The notes beneath the pieces are model-generated. The model was not told the origin of the DNA, did no database searches, and was given only the letters and a program-made list of their open reading frames with translations. A DNA stretch of 64,000 nt from contig CAIULL010000284.1 in NCBI GenBank assembly GCA_903899985.1, positions 27,723-91,722 on the forward strand, given 5' to 3'. Below, in pieces: positions 17,787-26,536 of this stretch (position 1 is its first letter; every line of letters starts with the position of its first letter). The DNA is from an uncultured Schlesneria sp. GTDB taxonomy: Bacteria; Planctomycetota; Planctomycetia; Planctomycetales; Planctomycetaceae. Position numbers and translations under genes: made by a program.

Positions 17787-18179
17787 GTGTCAGACGAATT
17801 GTATGACGACCACATTCTCGACCACTTTGAGTCGCCTTACCACAAAGGGCATTTAGATTGCCCGACGTGTTCGCATTCTGACAAGAATCCAATTTGCGGC
17901 GATCAGGTGACGATCGAGTTGTCGATTGACGAAAATCAACGTGTGACACAGGCGTTTTTTGATGGCAAAGGCTGTGCGATCAGTCAGGCCGCCGCATCAA
18001 TTCTGTGCGAGTCGATCGAAGGGAAAACGCTTGCGGAACTCCACGAATTTCAGGCAAAAGACATGCTTGATCTGCTGAAAGTTCGGCTCACCGCCAGCCG
18101 CCAGAAGTGCGGACTGCTGGGCTTTAAAGTACTGAAAACAATGCTCTACTCGCTGGAACAGCCGGGTGCCACCGCATGA
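17787..18179 (+). CDS. sufU: SufU/IscU-like iron-sulfur cluster scaffold
   Basis: The gene starts at a GTG (17787) preceded by AGGAAA, giving 130 residues. The three conserved cysteines of the scaffold family are present: NPICGDQV (near residue 37), GKGCAISQAAASIL (near 63) and RQKCGLLGF (near 110). In SufU-type proteins these cysteines, with an Asp, bind zinc or the nascent cluster and accept sulfur from SufS. An extra pair, CPTCSH, lies just before the first motif. No sufS, sufB or sufD is in the window, so the gene stands alone. An upstream in-frame region (17656 on) in another frame is not coding. Confidence 0.88.
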   Translation: MSDELYDDHILDHFESPYHKGHLDCPTCSHSDKNPICGDQVTIELSIDENQRVTQAFFDGKGCAISQAAASILCESIEGKTLAELHEFQAKDMLDLLKVRLTASRQKCGLLGFKVLKTMLYSLEQPGATA

Positions 18180-18362
18180 GGAGCCTTTACGGTTACGCAG
18201 TTGACTGAAATCAATGGCTGGAACGCGAACCAGGGGCTTGACAACAGGCAGGAAATCGTTCGCCGACGTTGTTCAATCGACTGTCGGACCCAAGAGGTTT
18301 CGGGTGCCGACACGCCGCTGCGACTGAAAAAATTCGCATGCAATGGCAAATCATGTCAGCGC

Positions 18363-18923
18363 CTACGAGCCCATGATGTCTTTTTCTTTGGCATCGGCCA
18401 TGGAATTGACTTTGCCTTCATATTGTTTTGTCAATTCTTGAATCTGCTCTTTCAGCTGATCATGCACGTCCTCGTTAATCAGCTTGTCTTTCATCGACGT
18501 ATCGGCGTGCTTATTCGCGTCGCGACGGATATTGCGAATGGCGACTCGAGCGTCTTCTGCCAGATCTTTCAATCGGGAAACCATTTGCTTTCGGCGTTCT
18601 GTCGAAAGCGGTGGGATGTTCAGCCGAATCACTTTGCCGTCTGAATTGGGGGCAAGACCGATGTCGCTGGACTGAATCGCCTTGGCAATCTCGTTGATGA
18701 CCCCCTGGTCAAAGGGCCGAATCATGATCTGTTGTGCTTCAGGCACGCTGATGGTAGCGATCTGTTTCAGCGGCGTTGGCGAGCCGTAGTAATCGACTCT
18801 AATCGAATCGACTAAACCCGTCGTGGCACGGCCAGTTCGCAAACCCTGGAAATGTTCGTGAGCGACCGTAGCGGCTTTCTCCATGCGCTCTTCAGCATCC
18901 AGCAGAATTTCGTCCTGATCCAT
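18363..18923 (-). CDS. frr: Ribosome recycling factor
   Basis: The 186-residue length is exactly that of the family. The opening MDQDEILLDAEERMEKA, the RTGRATTGLVDSIRVDYYGSPTPL region (near residues 29-52), and ERRKQMVSRLKDLAEDARVAIRNIRRD (near 109-135) are diagnostic. With EF-G, the protein splits post-termination 70S ribosomes. It is the last gene of the rpsB-tsf-pyrH-frr order on the minus strand, 25 bp from pyrH. Confidence 0.98.
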   Translation of the reverse strand: MDQDEILLDAEERMEKAATVAHEHFQGLRTGRATTGLVDSIRVDYYGSPTPLKQIATISVPEAQQIMIRPFDQGVINEIAKAIQSSDIGLAPNSDGKVIRLNIPPLSTERRKQMVSRLKDLAEDARVAIRNIRRDANKHADTSMKDKLINEDVHDQLKEQIQELTKQYEGKVNSMADAKEKDIMGS

Positions 18924-18948
18924 AGTGATGAGGCTCCGTAGTTGTCAT

Positions 18949-19689
18949 TCAGGTCGCCGGTGCACCGACGCGAGTTCCAAGCCGCTCACCTGCGATCACG
19001 CGTTCGATATTACCAGATTTCTGATAATTGAGCACGACGATGGGAATATTATGTTCCATACAATGATGAATCGCCTGAGCGTCCATCACCTGCAGGTTTT
19101 GACGCAACACGTCTTGATAAGAGATTTCTGAATAGCGTACCGCATGGGGATTCTTCAGAGGATCGTCTGAATAGACTCCGTCGACGCGAGTTGCTTTAAC
19201 AACCAGGTCGGCATCAATTTCCCGAGCACGCAGCGCAGCGGCGGTATCGGTCGTCACAAACGGGCTTCCAGTGCCGGCTGCAAGGATTACAACCCGACCT
19301 TTTTCAAGATGGCGGATACATCGCCGACGGATGAATGGCTCGGCGACGGGAGGGATCGCGATCGCGCTTTGTACACGAGTCGGGATCCCATAGTGTTCCA
19401 TCACGTCCTGCAACGCCAATGCATTGATCGAAGTCGCCAACATCCCCATGTAGTGTGCCGTGGCAGGCACGACAATGGAATTTGTTGACGAAAATTCTTT
19501 GCCCCGAAGGATATTGCCCCCGCCGCAAACAATGGCGAGCTGGACACCACTTTCAACGACTCGCTTGATCTGCTCGCAGATAATCTGGACTTCGGCGAGG
19601 CTGATGCCAGATTCACCGGGTCGAGCAAAACTTTCGCCGCTCAGTTTCAGTAAGACTCGTTTGTACTTAGGGGGCGTCCCGGCTGCCAT
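18949..19689 (-). CDS. pyrH: UMP kinase
   Basis: I start at the ATG at 19689 (246 residues), with GGAG about 11 bases upstream. A TTG seven codons earlier is less likely. The protein belongs to the amino-acid-kinase fold, with [14 protein letters not shown] at the N-terminus, the glycine-rich CGGGNILRG (near residue 55), and the [16 protein letters not shown] phosphate-binding region (near 133). It converts UMP to UDP with ATP and is usually hexameric and GTP/UTP-regulated. It lies between tsf and frr in the classic operon, 33 bp after tsf. Confidence 0.97.
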   Translation of the reverse strand: MAAGTPPKYKRVLLKLSGESFARPGESGISLAEVQIICEQIKRVVESGVQLAIVCGGGNILRGKEFSSTNSIVVPATAHYMGMLATSINALALQDVMEHYGIPTRVQSAIAIPPVAEPFIRRRCIRHLEKGRVVILAAGTGSPFVTTDTAAALRAREIDADLVVKATRVDGVYSDDPLKNPHAVRYSEISYQDVLRQNLQVMDAQAIHHCMEHNIPIVVLNYQKSGNIERVIAGERLGTRVGAPAT

Positions 19690-19722
19690 CAGGAAAAGAT
19701 CTCCGATCAATTCGAACGAGGT

Positions 19723-20559
19723 TCAGTTGCCAAGAATCCATCGAGTAAACGATATTGGTTTCAGGCCGCTTTCAGCAAGTGCCTGATTAACGGTTTTCGA
19801 ATCGTCCTTGGCGAACAACTGGAAGCCCAAAACACCTTGTTCGGCGTAGTAAGTTTTCATCCGGCCATCCACCATTTTTTCGATGATGTTTGCGGGCTTA
19901 CCAGAAGCAGCCGCTTCAGCCGTCAGTCGGGCTCTTTCGGCAGTAACGTCGGCAGCGGAAAGCTCTTCCGGGTTAGTGACGACCGGCTTCAACGCAGCGA
20001 TGTGCATCGCGACGTCACGCAGAACTGGAGCCGTTTTGTTCTCGCCACTGGCACAGAACAGCACGCCTGTCTTACCGTCGTGATGCGTGTAAGCGCCAGC
20101 AGGACCTGACACTCGAAGAACTCGTGCAAGGACCATCTTTTCGCGAATCTTACCGACGACTTCTTCCAGCAATGTCGCCAAAGTTGTCCCTGGACGGTCT
20201 GGGCTTGGTTGGGCCAGCAATTCGGCAGCGGTAGATGCACCCGGGCCATTCAATAATTGTTTCAAGCACTGATCAGCAAGAAAAATGAAGTCATCTGCTT
20301 TAGCAACTGGAGCTGATTCGCATTGAATCTCGACCATGCCCGCAAGTGCCCCATCGGCTGTGACTGCGGTCTTAATCAAGCCTTCACTGGTGGCATTTTC
20401 AGCTCGCTTAATCGAAACCTTCTTATTCGATTCCTTCAGCAGCTCGATCGCTCGCGCTTGATCACCATTTGCCTCTGTGAGAGCCCGTTTGACTTCCATC
20501 ATCGGCAGATTGGTCAGATCACGCAGTTCCTTGACTGCCTGAGCGGTGATCTCGGCCAT
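19723..20559 (-). CDS. tsf: Elongation factor Ts
   Basis: This 278-residue protein starts with the UBA-like N-terminal domain (AVKELRDLTNLPMMEVKRALTEANGD region). The diagnostic SEGLIKTAV segment (near residue 58) and the core VAMHIAALKP (near 183-192) and NIIEKMVDGRMKTYYAEQ (near 223-240) segments follow. EF-Ts exchanges GDP for GTP on EF-Tu. It follows rpsB after a 176-bp gap containing a weak terminator-like hairpin, a common arrangement that can lower tsf expression relative to rpsB. Confidence 0.98.
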   Translation of the reverse strand: MAEITAQAVKELRDLTNLPMMEVKRALTEANGDQARAIELLKESNKKVSIKRAENATSEGLIKTAVTADGALAGMVEIQCESAPVAKADDFIFLADQCLKQLLNGPGASTAAELLAQPSPDRPGTTLATLLEEVVGKIREKMVLARVLRVSGPAGAYTHHDGKTGVLFCASGENKTAPVLRDVAMHIAALKPVVTNPEELSAADVTAERARLTAEAAASGKPANIIEKMVDGRMKTYYAEQGVLGFQLFAKDDSKTVNQALAESGLKPISFTRWILGN

Positions 20560-20641
20560 GACATCGACTCCTCAAAAGAATTTTCAGTACAAAAACAGGG
20601 TGTCCATCCATCCTGACATCACGTGTCAAGTCGAAGTTCAC

Positions 20642-20670
20642 AAAACGACCGACCACTTTTCAGGCCGGTC
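20642..20670 (-). terminator. Weak terminator/attenuator between rpsB and tsf
   Basis: On the minus strand an 8-bp stem with one G-T pair (GACCGGCC with GGTCGGTC) and an 8-base loop is followed by GTTTTG. The T tract is short, so partial read-through into tsf is likely. Confidence 0.5.
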
Positions 20671-20735
20671 GTCTCCGGTGAACCATCAAAAAACGGAGAC
20701 ACACACAACGAAATGTTGCATCACGTAACGCAGGT

Positions 20736-21485
20736 TTACGACTGGATAGAAGGCCGAGCCTTGTATTGTTCTTCCAGCGGCTGCTCGACTTCCTCTTTCG
20801 GCACCATGTTCCGACCTTCCGCAACGGCGGCGGTCAGGTGCTTCAGTACGAGTTGAATCGAACGGATACTGTCATCGTTTCCAGGGATCGGCAAATCAAC
20901 GTCGTCTGGGTTGCAGTCGGTGTCGAGGAGCGCAATCACTTTAATACCAACGAGATGCGCTTCGTGAACGACGTTGTGTTCCTTCTTGGGATCAACAACG
21001 ATAATTGCTTCAGGAAGACGATTCATCAAGCGCAGACCGTTAATGTTTCGCAACATCTTGCGATGCTCGCGCAACAGCTTCGACTGCATCTTCTTTGAAT
21101 AGGTGTTGATATCACCCGAGGAGAAGATTTGATCCAGTTCTTCCAGTCGCTTCATACGAGTTCGCATGGTCCGGAAATTCGTGAAAATACCCCCCAGCCA
21201 ACGATAGTCAACGTATGGCATGTTGACGGAATTGGCACAGTCGCGAATCGTTTCTGCTGCTTGCTTTTTCGTACCGCAGAACAGGACCAGACTTCCCTGG
21301 GAAGCGACCTTTTGCAGATACTTTTTTGCTCGCAGTAAACCACGAATGGTTTCTTTGATATCGATGATGTGGATGAGATTCCTGCGACCGTAAATATAAG
21401 GCCGCATCTTGGGGTTCCATCGACTGGTTCGATGCCCGTAATGGATGCCCGCTTCGAGAAAATCTTTCACCACAATTTCTGACAC
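20736..21485 (-). CDS. rpsB: 30S ribosomal protein S2
   Basis: I choose the GTG at 21485 (249 residues). It is preceded by a GGAGGAG ribosome binding site and gives the family start [20 protein letters not shown]. An upstream TTG would include the ribosome binding site itself in the coding sequence. The S2 signatures [21 protein letters not shown] (near 24) and the C-terminal [20 protein letters not shown] (near 160-180), followed by [18 protein letters not shown] (near 193), are intact. It is the first gene of the translation operon rpsB-tsf-pyrH-frr. Confidence 0.98.
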   Translation of the reverse strand: MSEIVVKDFLEAGIHYGHRTSRWNPKMRPYIYGRRNLIHIIDIKETIRGLLRAKKYLQKVASQGSLVLFCGTKKQAAETIRDCANSVNMPYVDYRWLGGIFTNFRTMRTRMKRLEELDQIFSSGDINTYSKKMQSKLLREHRKMLRNINGLRLMNRLPEAIIVVDPKKEHNVVHEAHLVGIKVIALLDTDCNPDDVDLPIPGNDDSIRSIQLVLKHLTAAVAEGRNMVPKEEVEQPLEEQYKARPSIQS

Positions 21486-21946
21486 GTTACCGACTCCTCC
21501 ACGCAATATGTGCGGGTCCAGAATCCAATTCTGTTGTTACAAGACGCAAAGCCACAAAGGTGCGGCTTCTCCCACGGCCCGCATCGTAACGGCGGCCCGC
21601 AATCCCGTCAAATGATCACCCTGTCTAATAGCTGAACCGACGAAAAATCATCCTCCGACGCGAATAGCGTCGAAGTCCAAGTCTGGCTGCTGCCCGGGCT
21701 GTTAACGCCAACAAATACGCCTCCGTGAGGCCAAACGGCTTCACAGAGGCGTCAGTTGAATGCCCCAGGCTTTAATGACAAATCCGGCGAATAACCATCC
21801 TTGATTAGGGCATACCATATGACCGCCGCATTATCTTGCGCAATTTGAGGTTGTCAACTCAAAAACAACATCGATTTGCGATACGATGCGATCGATGGCA
21901 GAAACATTGACGAACGACTCAACTCCACAGTCCAGGACGTCTTACG
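21486..21946. other. Divergent rpsB/sulfatase upstream region with hairpins
   Basis: No gene is visible in this 461-bp region. It holds two hairpins: GACGC(GAATA)GCGTC at 21658-21672, and a longer one at 21717-21752 (ACGCCTC...GAGGCGT with two internal mismatches and an AAAC loop). Neither is followed by a T run. They lie about 170-270 nt upstream of rpsB and could be part of its leader. I cannot match them to a known S2 leader motif. Confidence 0.45.
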
Positions 21947-23263
21947 ATGGCTGTTTTCAGGCAACGACGACGGGCCGGTTTCCTTTTTTTTGTATTCGCG
22001 CTCGCTTGTGCGAAATTCGGTTCTGCAGAAGACGCCTCAAAATCTGCGTTGATGCCAAATATCCTTGTGTTGCTCGCAGATGATCTGGGCTGGGGTGATA
22101 TCGGCTTGCACGGTGGAATCGCGAGGACTCCAAATATCGACAGGCTTGCACAGGAAGGCATGGAGCTGAAACGGTATTACGCTTATCCGTTGTGCAGTCC
22201 GACGCGCGCGGCAATGCTGACCGGACAGATGCCGCGACGTTTCGGGATCGTTCACGCGCTTCAGGCAAGAGACGCGGGTCTGCCTGCTGGCTTGCCAACT
22301 CTTCCTCGAACACTTAAGTCCGCTGGTTACCAGACCATGCTCGTTGGTAAATGGCATTTAGGTGCCTCGAGTCATCCGCTCAACAGCGGATTCGACAATT
22401 TCTACGGATTCCTGGGCCCGGAAATTGACTATTACGCTCATACAAGTCGAAACGGCCAGGTGGATTGGCAGCGGAATGGAAAAACGACCCAGGAAGCAGG
22501 TTATTCGACATTTCTATTCGCTGACGAAGCGGCCTATCTGATTGAAGAGCGGGAATACAGTCGGCCATTTTTCCTGCAAATATCGTTTAACGCCCCACAT
22601 TTTCCGTTTGCTGCACCTCCTGAATACGAAGCGAAATATCCAAGCCTTCGTCGACCAGCAGCGACGCGAGTCGCAATGATCGATGCACTCGACAATGCCA
22701 TTGGACGGATTCTCGAAACATTGGATGAACAGGGTTTGCGACAAAATACCCTGGTCATATTCCTTTCCGACAACGGAGCTGACCAGGCGGGGCGTAACTC
22801 ACCGTTCCGAGGAAGCAAAGGCTCAACTTTTGAAGGAGGGATTCACGTCCCCTGCCTGATCAGATGGCCGCAGGAAATTGCTGCCGGTTCTGTTTGCGAG
22901 CAACCCGTCACGGCTCAAGATCTTTATCCTACGCTTGTTGCTGCATCAGGGTTGTCTCTTGAGAACGAGAAAGAACTCGATGGTAGAAATCGCTGGCCAT
23001 CAATTCGATCTGGTAATGAGCAGAGCGATGGTCCATTCCTGATTTCGGCCGCGAATTCGGCGTTGTTCGACGAAAACTGGAAATTCATCGAAACCGAAAA
23101 CGGAAAAACAATGCTCTTCGAAATCATCAAAGATCCTGCTGAAGCACACGACCTGATCTCCGAGCAGCCCGCAATTGCTGAACGCCTTCAAACCCGACTG
23201 TCAGAGATGAGACAGGCGTTTCCGCCTGTCTCATCGCGACGCCCCCCTGGCAGGCCTCGATAA
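21947..23263 (+). CDS. Secreted sulfatase (formylglycine-dependent)
   Basis: This 438-residue protein has a signal peptide (RAGFLFFVFALACAKFGSAED). NILVLLADDLGWGDIG near residue 38 is the N-terminal metal-binding sulfatase signature. CSPTRAAMLTGQ (near residue 83) is the CxPxR active-site motif, whose Cys would be converted to formylglycine. KWHLG (near 134) and the SDNGAD metal ligands (near 272) complete the active site. The substrate is probably a sulfated polysaccharide, as for the many planctomycete sulfatases. The final 18 or so residues are encoded by a perfect palindrome and are low-complexity (PPVSSRRPPGRPR), suggesting the natural end has been replaced or extended. An SGNH hydrolase follows. 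Confidence 0.95.
   Translation: MAVFRQRRRAGFLFFVFALACAKFGSAEDASKSALMPNILVLLADDLGWGDIGLHGGIARTPNIDRLAQEGMELKRYYAYPLCSPTRAAMLTGQMPRRFGIVHALQARDAGLPAGLPTLPRTLKSAGYQTMLVGKWHLGASSHPLNSGFDNFYGFLGPEIDYYAHTSRNGQVDWQRNGKTTQEAGYSTFLFADEAAYLIEEREYSRPFFLQISFNAPHFPFAAPPEYEAKYPSLRRPAATRVAMIDALDNAIGRILETLDEQGLRQNTLVIFLSDNGADQAGRNSPFRGSKGSTFEGGIHVPCLIRWPQEIAAGSVCEQPVTAQDLYPTLVAASGLSLENEKELDGRNRWPSIRSGNEQSDGPFLISAANSALFDENWKFIETENGKTMLFEIIKDPAEAHDLISEQPAIAERLQTRLSEMRQAFPPVSSRRPPGRPR
23206..23235 (+). repeat. Perfect 13-bp palindrome inside the 3' end of the sulfatase gene
   Basis: GATGAGACAGGCG at 23206-23218 and its exact complement at 23223-23235 flank a 4-base loop. The palindrome is translated as part of the sulfatase C-terminus. 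It is not followed by T residues, so it looks like a REP-type insertion rather than a terminator. Confidence 0.6.
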
Positions 23264-23364
23264 TCCAGGCGATTCTTCGACGAATGTTCTTTTGTCATCG
23301 AATTGAAAAACGCGTTAGAATTTCACCTGAACATCGCCAACCGCCCGATCTGAAAGAGAGCTAA

Positions 23365-24090
23365 ATGAAGCACGTGCTGATCACAGCCACTTTAATATCA
23401 ACGATCATGTCGCCCGCCTGGTTGACTGCTGCGGATGCACCAGCTGCCAAACCGTTGACCAAACCGATGATTGGACGACTCGCCGCGTCAAAAGTACTGT
23501 TTCTGGGGAACAGCATCACGTTACATGGACCGGCCCCTGCGATCGGTTGGGCAGGAAACTGGGGGATGGCAGCCAGCGTGAAGGAAAAGGATTATGTTCA
23601 TTTGCTGACAGCCGACATTGCCAGGGCAACGGGTCAGTCTCCTGAAATCCGCGTACGAAATATCGCTGACTTTGAAAGAGGGTACGACACCTTCGATTTT
23701 GAAAAACAGTTTCGAGACGATCTTGTTGTTCTGGCCATCGGCGAAAATGTTGCTGAACTGACCACCGATGAAGCCAGAGCCAACTACGCGAAAGCGTTCG
23801 CCCGACTCTTGTCCATTCTCCATCAGCAAAGTGAGTCGACCGTTTTTGTGCGTGGTTGCTTTTGGAAGAATGAGACCAAAGACGCAATCATGCGCAAGGC
23901 AACGGCTGATGCCGGAGCGACATTTGTGGATATCAAAGAGTTAGGTGGTGACGAATCCAACGCCGCACGATCCGAACGATCGATCGAGCACGCAGGCGTC
24001 GCGGGTCACCCTGGCGACAAAGGGATGCGCGCCATCGCTGACGCGGTCTTTGTCGCAATTCAAAAAAAATCGAAACCCGTCACGCAATAA
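23365..24090 (+). CDS. SGNH/GDSL-family hydrolase, secreted
   Basis: This 241-residue protein has a signal peptide (HVLITATLISTIMSPAWLTAADA). SGNH blocks are recognisable: block I VLFLGNSIT (near residue 51, Ser nucleophile, GNS in place of GDS), block III as AIGENVAEL (near 126, GEN in place of GxND), and block V HAGVAGHPGDKGM (near 210, with the Asp/His dyad spaced as in this family). Such enzymes are esterases, often deacetylating carbohydrates. It follows the sulfatase on the same strand by about 100 bp, so joint action on a decorated polysaccharide is a reasonable inference. The queE gene begins 36 bp later. Confidence 0.83.
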   Translation: MKHVLITATLISTIMSPAWLTAADAPAAKPLTKPMIGRLAASKVLFLGNSITLHGPAPAIGWAGNWGMAASVKEKDYVHLLTADIARATGQSPEIRVRNIADFERGYDTFDFEKQFRDDLVVLAIGENVAELTTDEARANYAKAFARLLSILHQQSESTVFVRGCFWKNETKDAIMRKATADAGATFVDIKELGGDESNAARSERSIEHAGVAGHPGDKGMRAIADAVFVAIQKKSKPVTQ

Positions 24091-24126
24091 GGGGCGGGTC
24101 TTCGCAATAACGGATCAATCAAATCA

Positions 24127-24891
24127 ATGAACACTTCAATTGTGCTTGCTCAACTTAACGGTCGGCCAGAGATATTTCATAGCCTTCAGGGTGAAGGTGT
24201 TTCGATCGGCGTTCCCAGCGTGTTTGTTCGCTGCAGTGGTTGCAATTTGCAGTGTCACTGGTGTGACACGGAATACACCTGGAACTGGCTGGGGACGAAG
24301 TACATTCACGACAAAGACCAACCAGACCATCCTGCAAAACATGATCGAAGTGCCGTTCAAACACGATTGTCACCTGACGAGGTCGCTAAGGCCGTAAGTT
24401 TATACTGTTGTGACAACGTCGTATTTACCGGAGGTGAACCGATGTTGCAGCAGGATCAGCTTATGGAAGTGGCCCGTATCCTTCGGGCGACGAATAGCGA
24501 GTACGAATTCGAGGTAGAAACCAATGGTACGATCCTGCCAAAAGCCGGATTTGATGAGCTTATTACGAGATATAATGTCTCACCCAAGCTCAGCAATTCC
24601 GGGATGTCGCATTCCTCTCGGCTGATTCCCGAGACGATTGCCGTATTTGTTCAAAATCCCAAGGCGGTATTTAAATTTGTGTGCTCAGAAGCGGGTGATG
24701 AAGAGGAGATTGCTGCGTTCGAGCGAGATTATCGCGTTCCACGTCGACGAATTCTGGTTATGCCTGAGGCCATCGACCAGCGGTCGCTGGAGCAACGGAG
24801 ATCCGTTGTCTTCGAGCTGTGTAAGGCGAGCGGATGGCGTTATACGGACCGGCTGCATGTCGCAATATTTGGAGATCGGAGGGGAGTCTAA
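24127..24891 (+). CDS. queE: 7-carboxy-7-deazaguanine synthase (radical SAM)
   Basis: This 254-residue enzyme carries out the radical-SAM ring contraction of 6-carboxytetrahydropterin to 7-carboxy-7-deazaguanine in queuosine synthesis. The cluster-binding cysteines lie in CSGCNLQCHWCDTEYTW (near residues 36-52, CxxxCxxC). The SAM-binding FTGGEPMLQ (near 100) and the ETNGT segment (near 133) are present. FHSLQGEGVSIGVPSVFVR at the N-terminus is also diagnostic. A queuosine-precursor transporter is encoded 0.9 kb downstream on the opposite strand. No queC, queD or queF is in the window. Confidence 0.96.
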   Translation: MNTSIVLAQLNGRPEIFHSLQGEGVSIGVPSVFVRCSGCNLQCHWCDTEYTWNWLGTKYIHDKDQPDHPAKHDRSAVQTRLSPDEVAKAVSLYCCDNVVFTGGEPMLQQDQLMEVARILRATNSEYEFEVETNGTILPKAGFDELITRYNVSPKLSNSGMSHSSRLIPETIAVFVQNPKAVFKFVCSEAGDEEEIAAFERDYRVPRRRILVMPEAIDQRSLEQRRSVVFELCKASGWRYTDRLHVAIFGDRRGV

Positions 24892-24907
24892 GTTTCCGAT
24901 CGCTTTT

Positions 24908-24935
24908 TCCGCGTGTTCGCGGATGCGGTTTTTTT
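24908..24935 (+). terminator. Terminator after queE
   Basis: TCCGCG(TGTT)CGCGGA at 24908-24923 is followed by TGCGG and seven T residues (24929-24935). It separates the convergent queE and ribD-like genes. Confidence 0.7.
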
Positions 24936-24953
24936 GCCGGCCTGAAATCCTCG

Positions 24954-25727
24954 CTACGAGATCTGAATTCCATTTGTGAATAGATGGCTCGGTTTTATTG
25001 TCGCCGCCTCTGCAACGACGTCATACCGGAGAAACACCTCGCCGTGAGAGTTCACTCGATGGCTTTTCAGCGAGAGCTTACGCACGTTTTCGTAAGTGAA
25101 ACCCATACCGTCAAACGACGTCGAAGCTGATCGTCCGCCAAAGATAAACGGTGCGAGTGTAATACAGACTTCGTCGACAAACCCGGCGTTCAGCATCGAG
25201 AAATTGAGTTCTCCGCCACCTTCCAGCAATAACCTGTTAATTCCATGGGCTGGTAAGCGACGAACAACTTCCACGAGATTGACACGCCCGGTTGTATCAA
25301 GAGAAACCATCTCGATTTGAGCGTATCGACGGGCCAAATCGCGAAGGTTGGATGGTGTGCGCGAAGTCGTAAAAACCAGTTTTTCGGTTTCCCCGTTTGT
25401 GAAGAATCTCATTTCGGCGAGATTTGGCGGCAATGAGGCACAAACGCAAATGTTCTTGGGATGCCTCGAACCTTTTGCCGACATGCGACGCGCAATGAGT
25501 TCGGGATTTCGAATGATCAGCGGCGGGTCTTCAGCGAGAAGAGTTCTACTGCCGATGATCACTCCGTCCGCATCGGCCCGGAAATTCTCCATTTCCCAAC
25601 GATCCTCGTCGCTACCGAAATTGACTTTGCCGCTGTTGACCGGTGCGAGTTTACCGTCGACCGATTCTGCAACATTCAATCTGACAAATGGACGACCGGG
25701 AGAGACGTCGCTTCGGTGCGTTTCCAT
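24954..25727 (-). CDS. RibD C-terminal (DHFR-fold) reductase without deaminase domain
   Basis: This 257-residue protein is a stand-alone RibD_C domain. The opening PFVRLNVAESVDGKLAP and the DADGVIIGSRTLLAEDPPL segment (near residues 52-70) are typical. LLLEGGGELN near 162 is the NADPH-site glycine motif, and CITLAPFIFGGRS near 184 is the conserved strand after it. In riboflavin synthesis this domain reduces the ribose of 5-amino-6-ribosylaminouracil 5-phosphate, but many stand-alone members act on other substrates. The zinc deaminase half is absent. It is the last gene of a likely four-gene minus-strand operon, 49 bp after the queuosine transporter. Confidence 0.88.
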   Translation of the reverse strand: METHRSDVSPGRPFVRLNVAESVDGKLAPVNSGKVNFGSDEDRWEMENFRADADGVIIGSRTLLAEDPPLIIRNPELIARRMSAKGSRHPKNICVCASLPPNLAEMRFFTNGETEKLVFTTSRTPSNLRDLARRYAQIEMVSLDTTGRVNLVEVVRRLPAHGINRLLLEGGGELNFSMLNAGFVDEVCITLAPFIFGGRSASTSFDGMGFTYENVRKLSLKSHRVNSHGEVFLRYDVVAEAATIKPSHLFTNGIQIS

Positions 25728-25776
25728 CCGAGAAAAATCCCATCATCATGCATTCAAGCCTGTTGGCGAAACGACG

Positions 25777-26496
25777 TCATTGCCGCTCGGGGAACAGGCT
25801 GAAATTCGTTCCGATGTCAAAATAATCTTCGTTTTCAGTTCGCTTCAGAAAATTCACAACCTGGTATGTGAGTGGAGTCAACAAGACTTCCGTGGCGACT
25901 TTCAGCAGGTAATTGGTCAGCATGACTTGTACGACCAGGTCGTTGGACCAGATTCCCCAGAATGCTAACGGGTAGAAAAGGACGGAATCGACGGCTTCAC
26001 CGGCGATCGTTGATCCGATCGTCCGAGCCCAAAGGTGTTCGCCTCGGGTCCAGACTTTCATTTTCGCCAGGACCACAGAATTCACCCACTCGCCGATCAG
26101 AAATGCCAGGAGCGATGCTGCAACAATTCTCCATGTACTTCCAAATACCGTCTCCCATGCTGCTTGGTTTGGCCATGCCTCTGACGGGGGGAGTTGAACG
26201 ATAATCCAGGACATGATGCTGGAAAAAATCAATGCCGAGAAACCCGCCCAGATCACCTTTCGCGATCGGGCGTATCCATAGACCTCGGTGAGGACGTCCC
26301 CGAACAGATAGCTCAACGGTAAAAAAACGACTCCTGCGCCGAAGTTGTAACCACCGATCCGCGCGACTTTTCCTGCCGCAATGAATTCACTGCAGAAAAG
26401 GACTGTGACAAATGCAACCATCAGCAAGTCATAGAACCGGTAATTCCGGTGAGGATTCGAGACAGGTTGCTGGTCCACGTGGGGAAGATTGCTCAT
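25777..26496 (-). CDS. yhhQ: Queuosine-precursor transporter (YhhQ/QPTR family)
   Basis: This 239-residue integral membrane protein has six or so hydrophobic helices. Family markers are FVTVLFCSEFIAAGKVA (near residue 30), the FLPLSYLFGDVLTEVYGYARSR segment (near 58-79), and AGEAVDSVLFYPLAF (near 165-179). Members import preQ0, preQ1 or queuine. Two queuosine genes, queE and this transporter, are therefore within 2.4 kb, suggesting synthesis and salvage together. It lies 40 bp downstream of the FolB-FolK fusion and 49 bp upstream of the RibD-like gene, probably in one transcript. Confidence 0.93.
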   Translation of the reverse strand: MSNLPHVDQQPVSNPHRNYRFYDLLMVAFVTVLFCSEFIAAGKVARIGGYNFGAGVVFLPLSYLFGDVLTEVYGYARSRKVIWAGFSALIFSSIMSWIIVQLPPSEAWPNQAAWETVFGSTWRIVAASLLAFLIGEWVNSVVLAKMKVWTRGEHLWARTIGSTIAGEAVDSVLFYPLAFWGIWSNDLVVQVMLTNYLLKVATEVLLTPLTYQVVNFLKRTENEDYFDIGTNFSLFPERQ

Positions 26497-26536
26497 GAAT
26501 CAACGGCTCTAGCTTACGGTGAAATTGTCTGAGGGA

